A DNA stretch of 64,000 nt from Gracilaria gracilis (Eukaryota > Rhodophyta > Florideophyceae > Gracilariales > Gracilariaceae): NCBI GenBank assembly GCA_030374805.1, contig JARGSG010000125.1:62001-126000 (forward strand), read 5' to 3'. Below, in pieces: positions 63,772 through 64,000 of the stretch (its first letter is position 1; every line of letters begins with the position of its first letter). A program made the position numbers and the translations under genes. The notes beneath the pieces were generated by a model, which saw nothing but the letters and a program-made list of their open reading frames with translations, had not been told where the DNA came from and made no database searches.

Positions 63772-64000
63772 ATTGCTGTTCCGAGCCTTCCATTCGCAAA
63801 CACTGTTCCTAGTAACGTGATTTGATCCACATTTTTTAACTCAACCGAGGGTATCAAAGCCCTTCCTTTCTTACCCACATACCTACGACGCATTTTGCCA
63901 ACCCGTCGTGATTGGAGCGGTGAAAATCCTGTCTCTTCTACATTCACTATGTGCGAGCGGGCCATTTTATGGTGTTGGAGAAGCTTCTAAATGGCCGTCA
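63772..64000 (-). pseudogene. N-terminal side of the DDE transposase, cut by Element 2 and by the window edge
   Basis: The minus strand reads HIVNVEETGFSPLQS, then RRRYVGKKGRALIPS and QITLLGTVFANGRLG. This is the first-Asp region of DDE_1/pogo-type transposases (NxDETGF ... ITLxxxxxAxG). The expected catalytic Asp of DETG is Glu here. The frame joins across Element 2 to 52326 after removing one ATTGC copy. Confidence 0.7.

Overview
This window reads as nuclear DNA of a unicellular photosynthetic eukaryote, most likely a red alga of the Porphyridium kind. That is inference, since no rRNA or organelle marker is present. The support is: genes with no or few short GT-AG introns (donors GTAAGT, GTACGT, GTATGT); a class I fructose-bisphosphate aldolase and a phosphoserine phosphatase with plastid-type leaders; an FGAM synthase with an Arg/Ala-rich leader; CBM48 glycogen-binding proteins; chromodomain Ty3/gypsy retrotransposons; and very GC-rich low-complexity tracts.

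Layout. At 0.2-6.6 kb two paralogous CBM48 proteins lie in inverted orientation around a 967-aa PHD-finger protein. At 6.6-14.6 kb the DNA is mostly non-coding and of moderate GC, with a 118-bp near-palindrome and a six-exon, four-finger C2H2 gene. At 14.6-26.9 kb is a dense, very GC-rich block: Mrs2/CorA-type Mg2+ transporter (-), DNAJC9-like J protein (+), FGAM synthase (-), an ARID protein with a SAP30-like C-terminus (+) and phosphoserine phosphatase (+). Several of these form divergent pairs over short shared upstream regions. At 26.9-32.7 kb GC is lower again, with the aldolase. At 32.7-40.1 kb a second GC-rich block holds a BAR-like protein (-), a class 3 lipase (+), a bZIP factor whose reading frame is broken by one base (+), and a second four-finger C2H2 gene (-). 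At 40.1-43.5 kb I see no gene, only a cluster of inverted repeats.

From 43.5 kb to the right edge the window is mobile DNA. Element 1 (43463-50444, minus) is a young, apparently intact Ty3/gypsy chromovirus with a perfect TTACG target duplication and two ORFs beyond gag and pol. A decayed DDE (pogo/Tigger-like) transposase on the minus strand was first split by an old LTR (51439-52289). It was then split by Element 2 (52327-63771, plus), an 11.4-kb Ty3/gypsy element with ATTGC duplications, a broken gag-pol and a long antisense ORF between pol and the 3' LTR. The insertion order can be read directly from the flanks.

Functionally the host genes mix carbon metabolism (aldolase, CBM48 proteins), purine and serine synthesis, Mg2+ transport, lipid and membrane functions, and chromatin or transcription factors. 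No operon-like logic is expected or seen. The most notable items are the retroelement extra ORFs (one antisense), the gag zinc knuckle with exchanged H and C, the nested insertion history, and the ARID/SAP30-like architecture.
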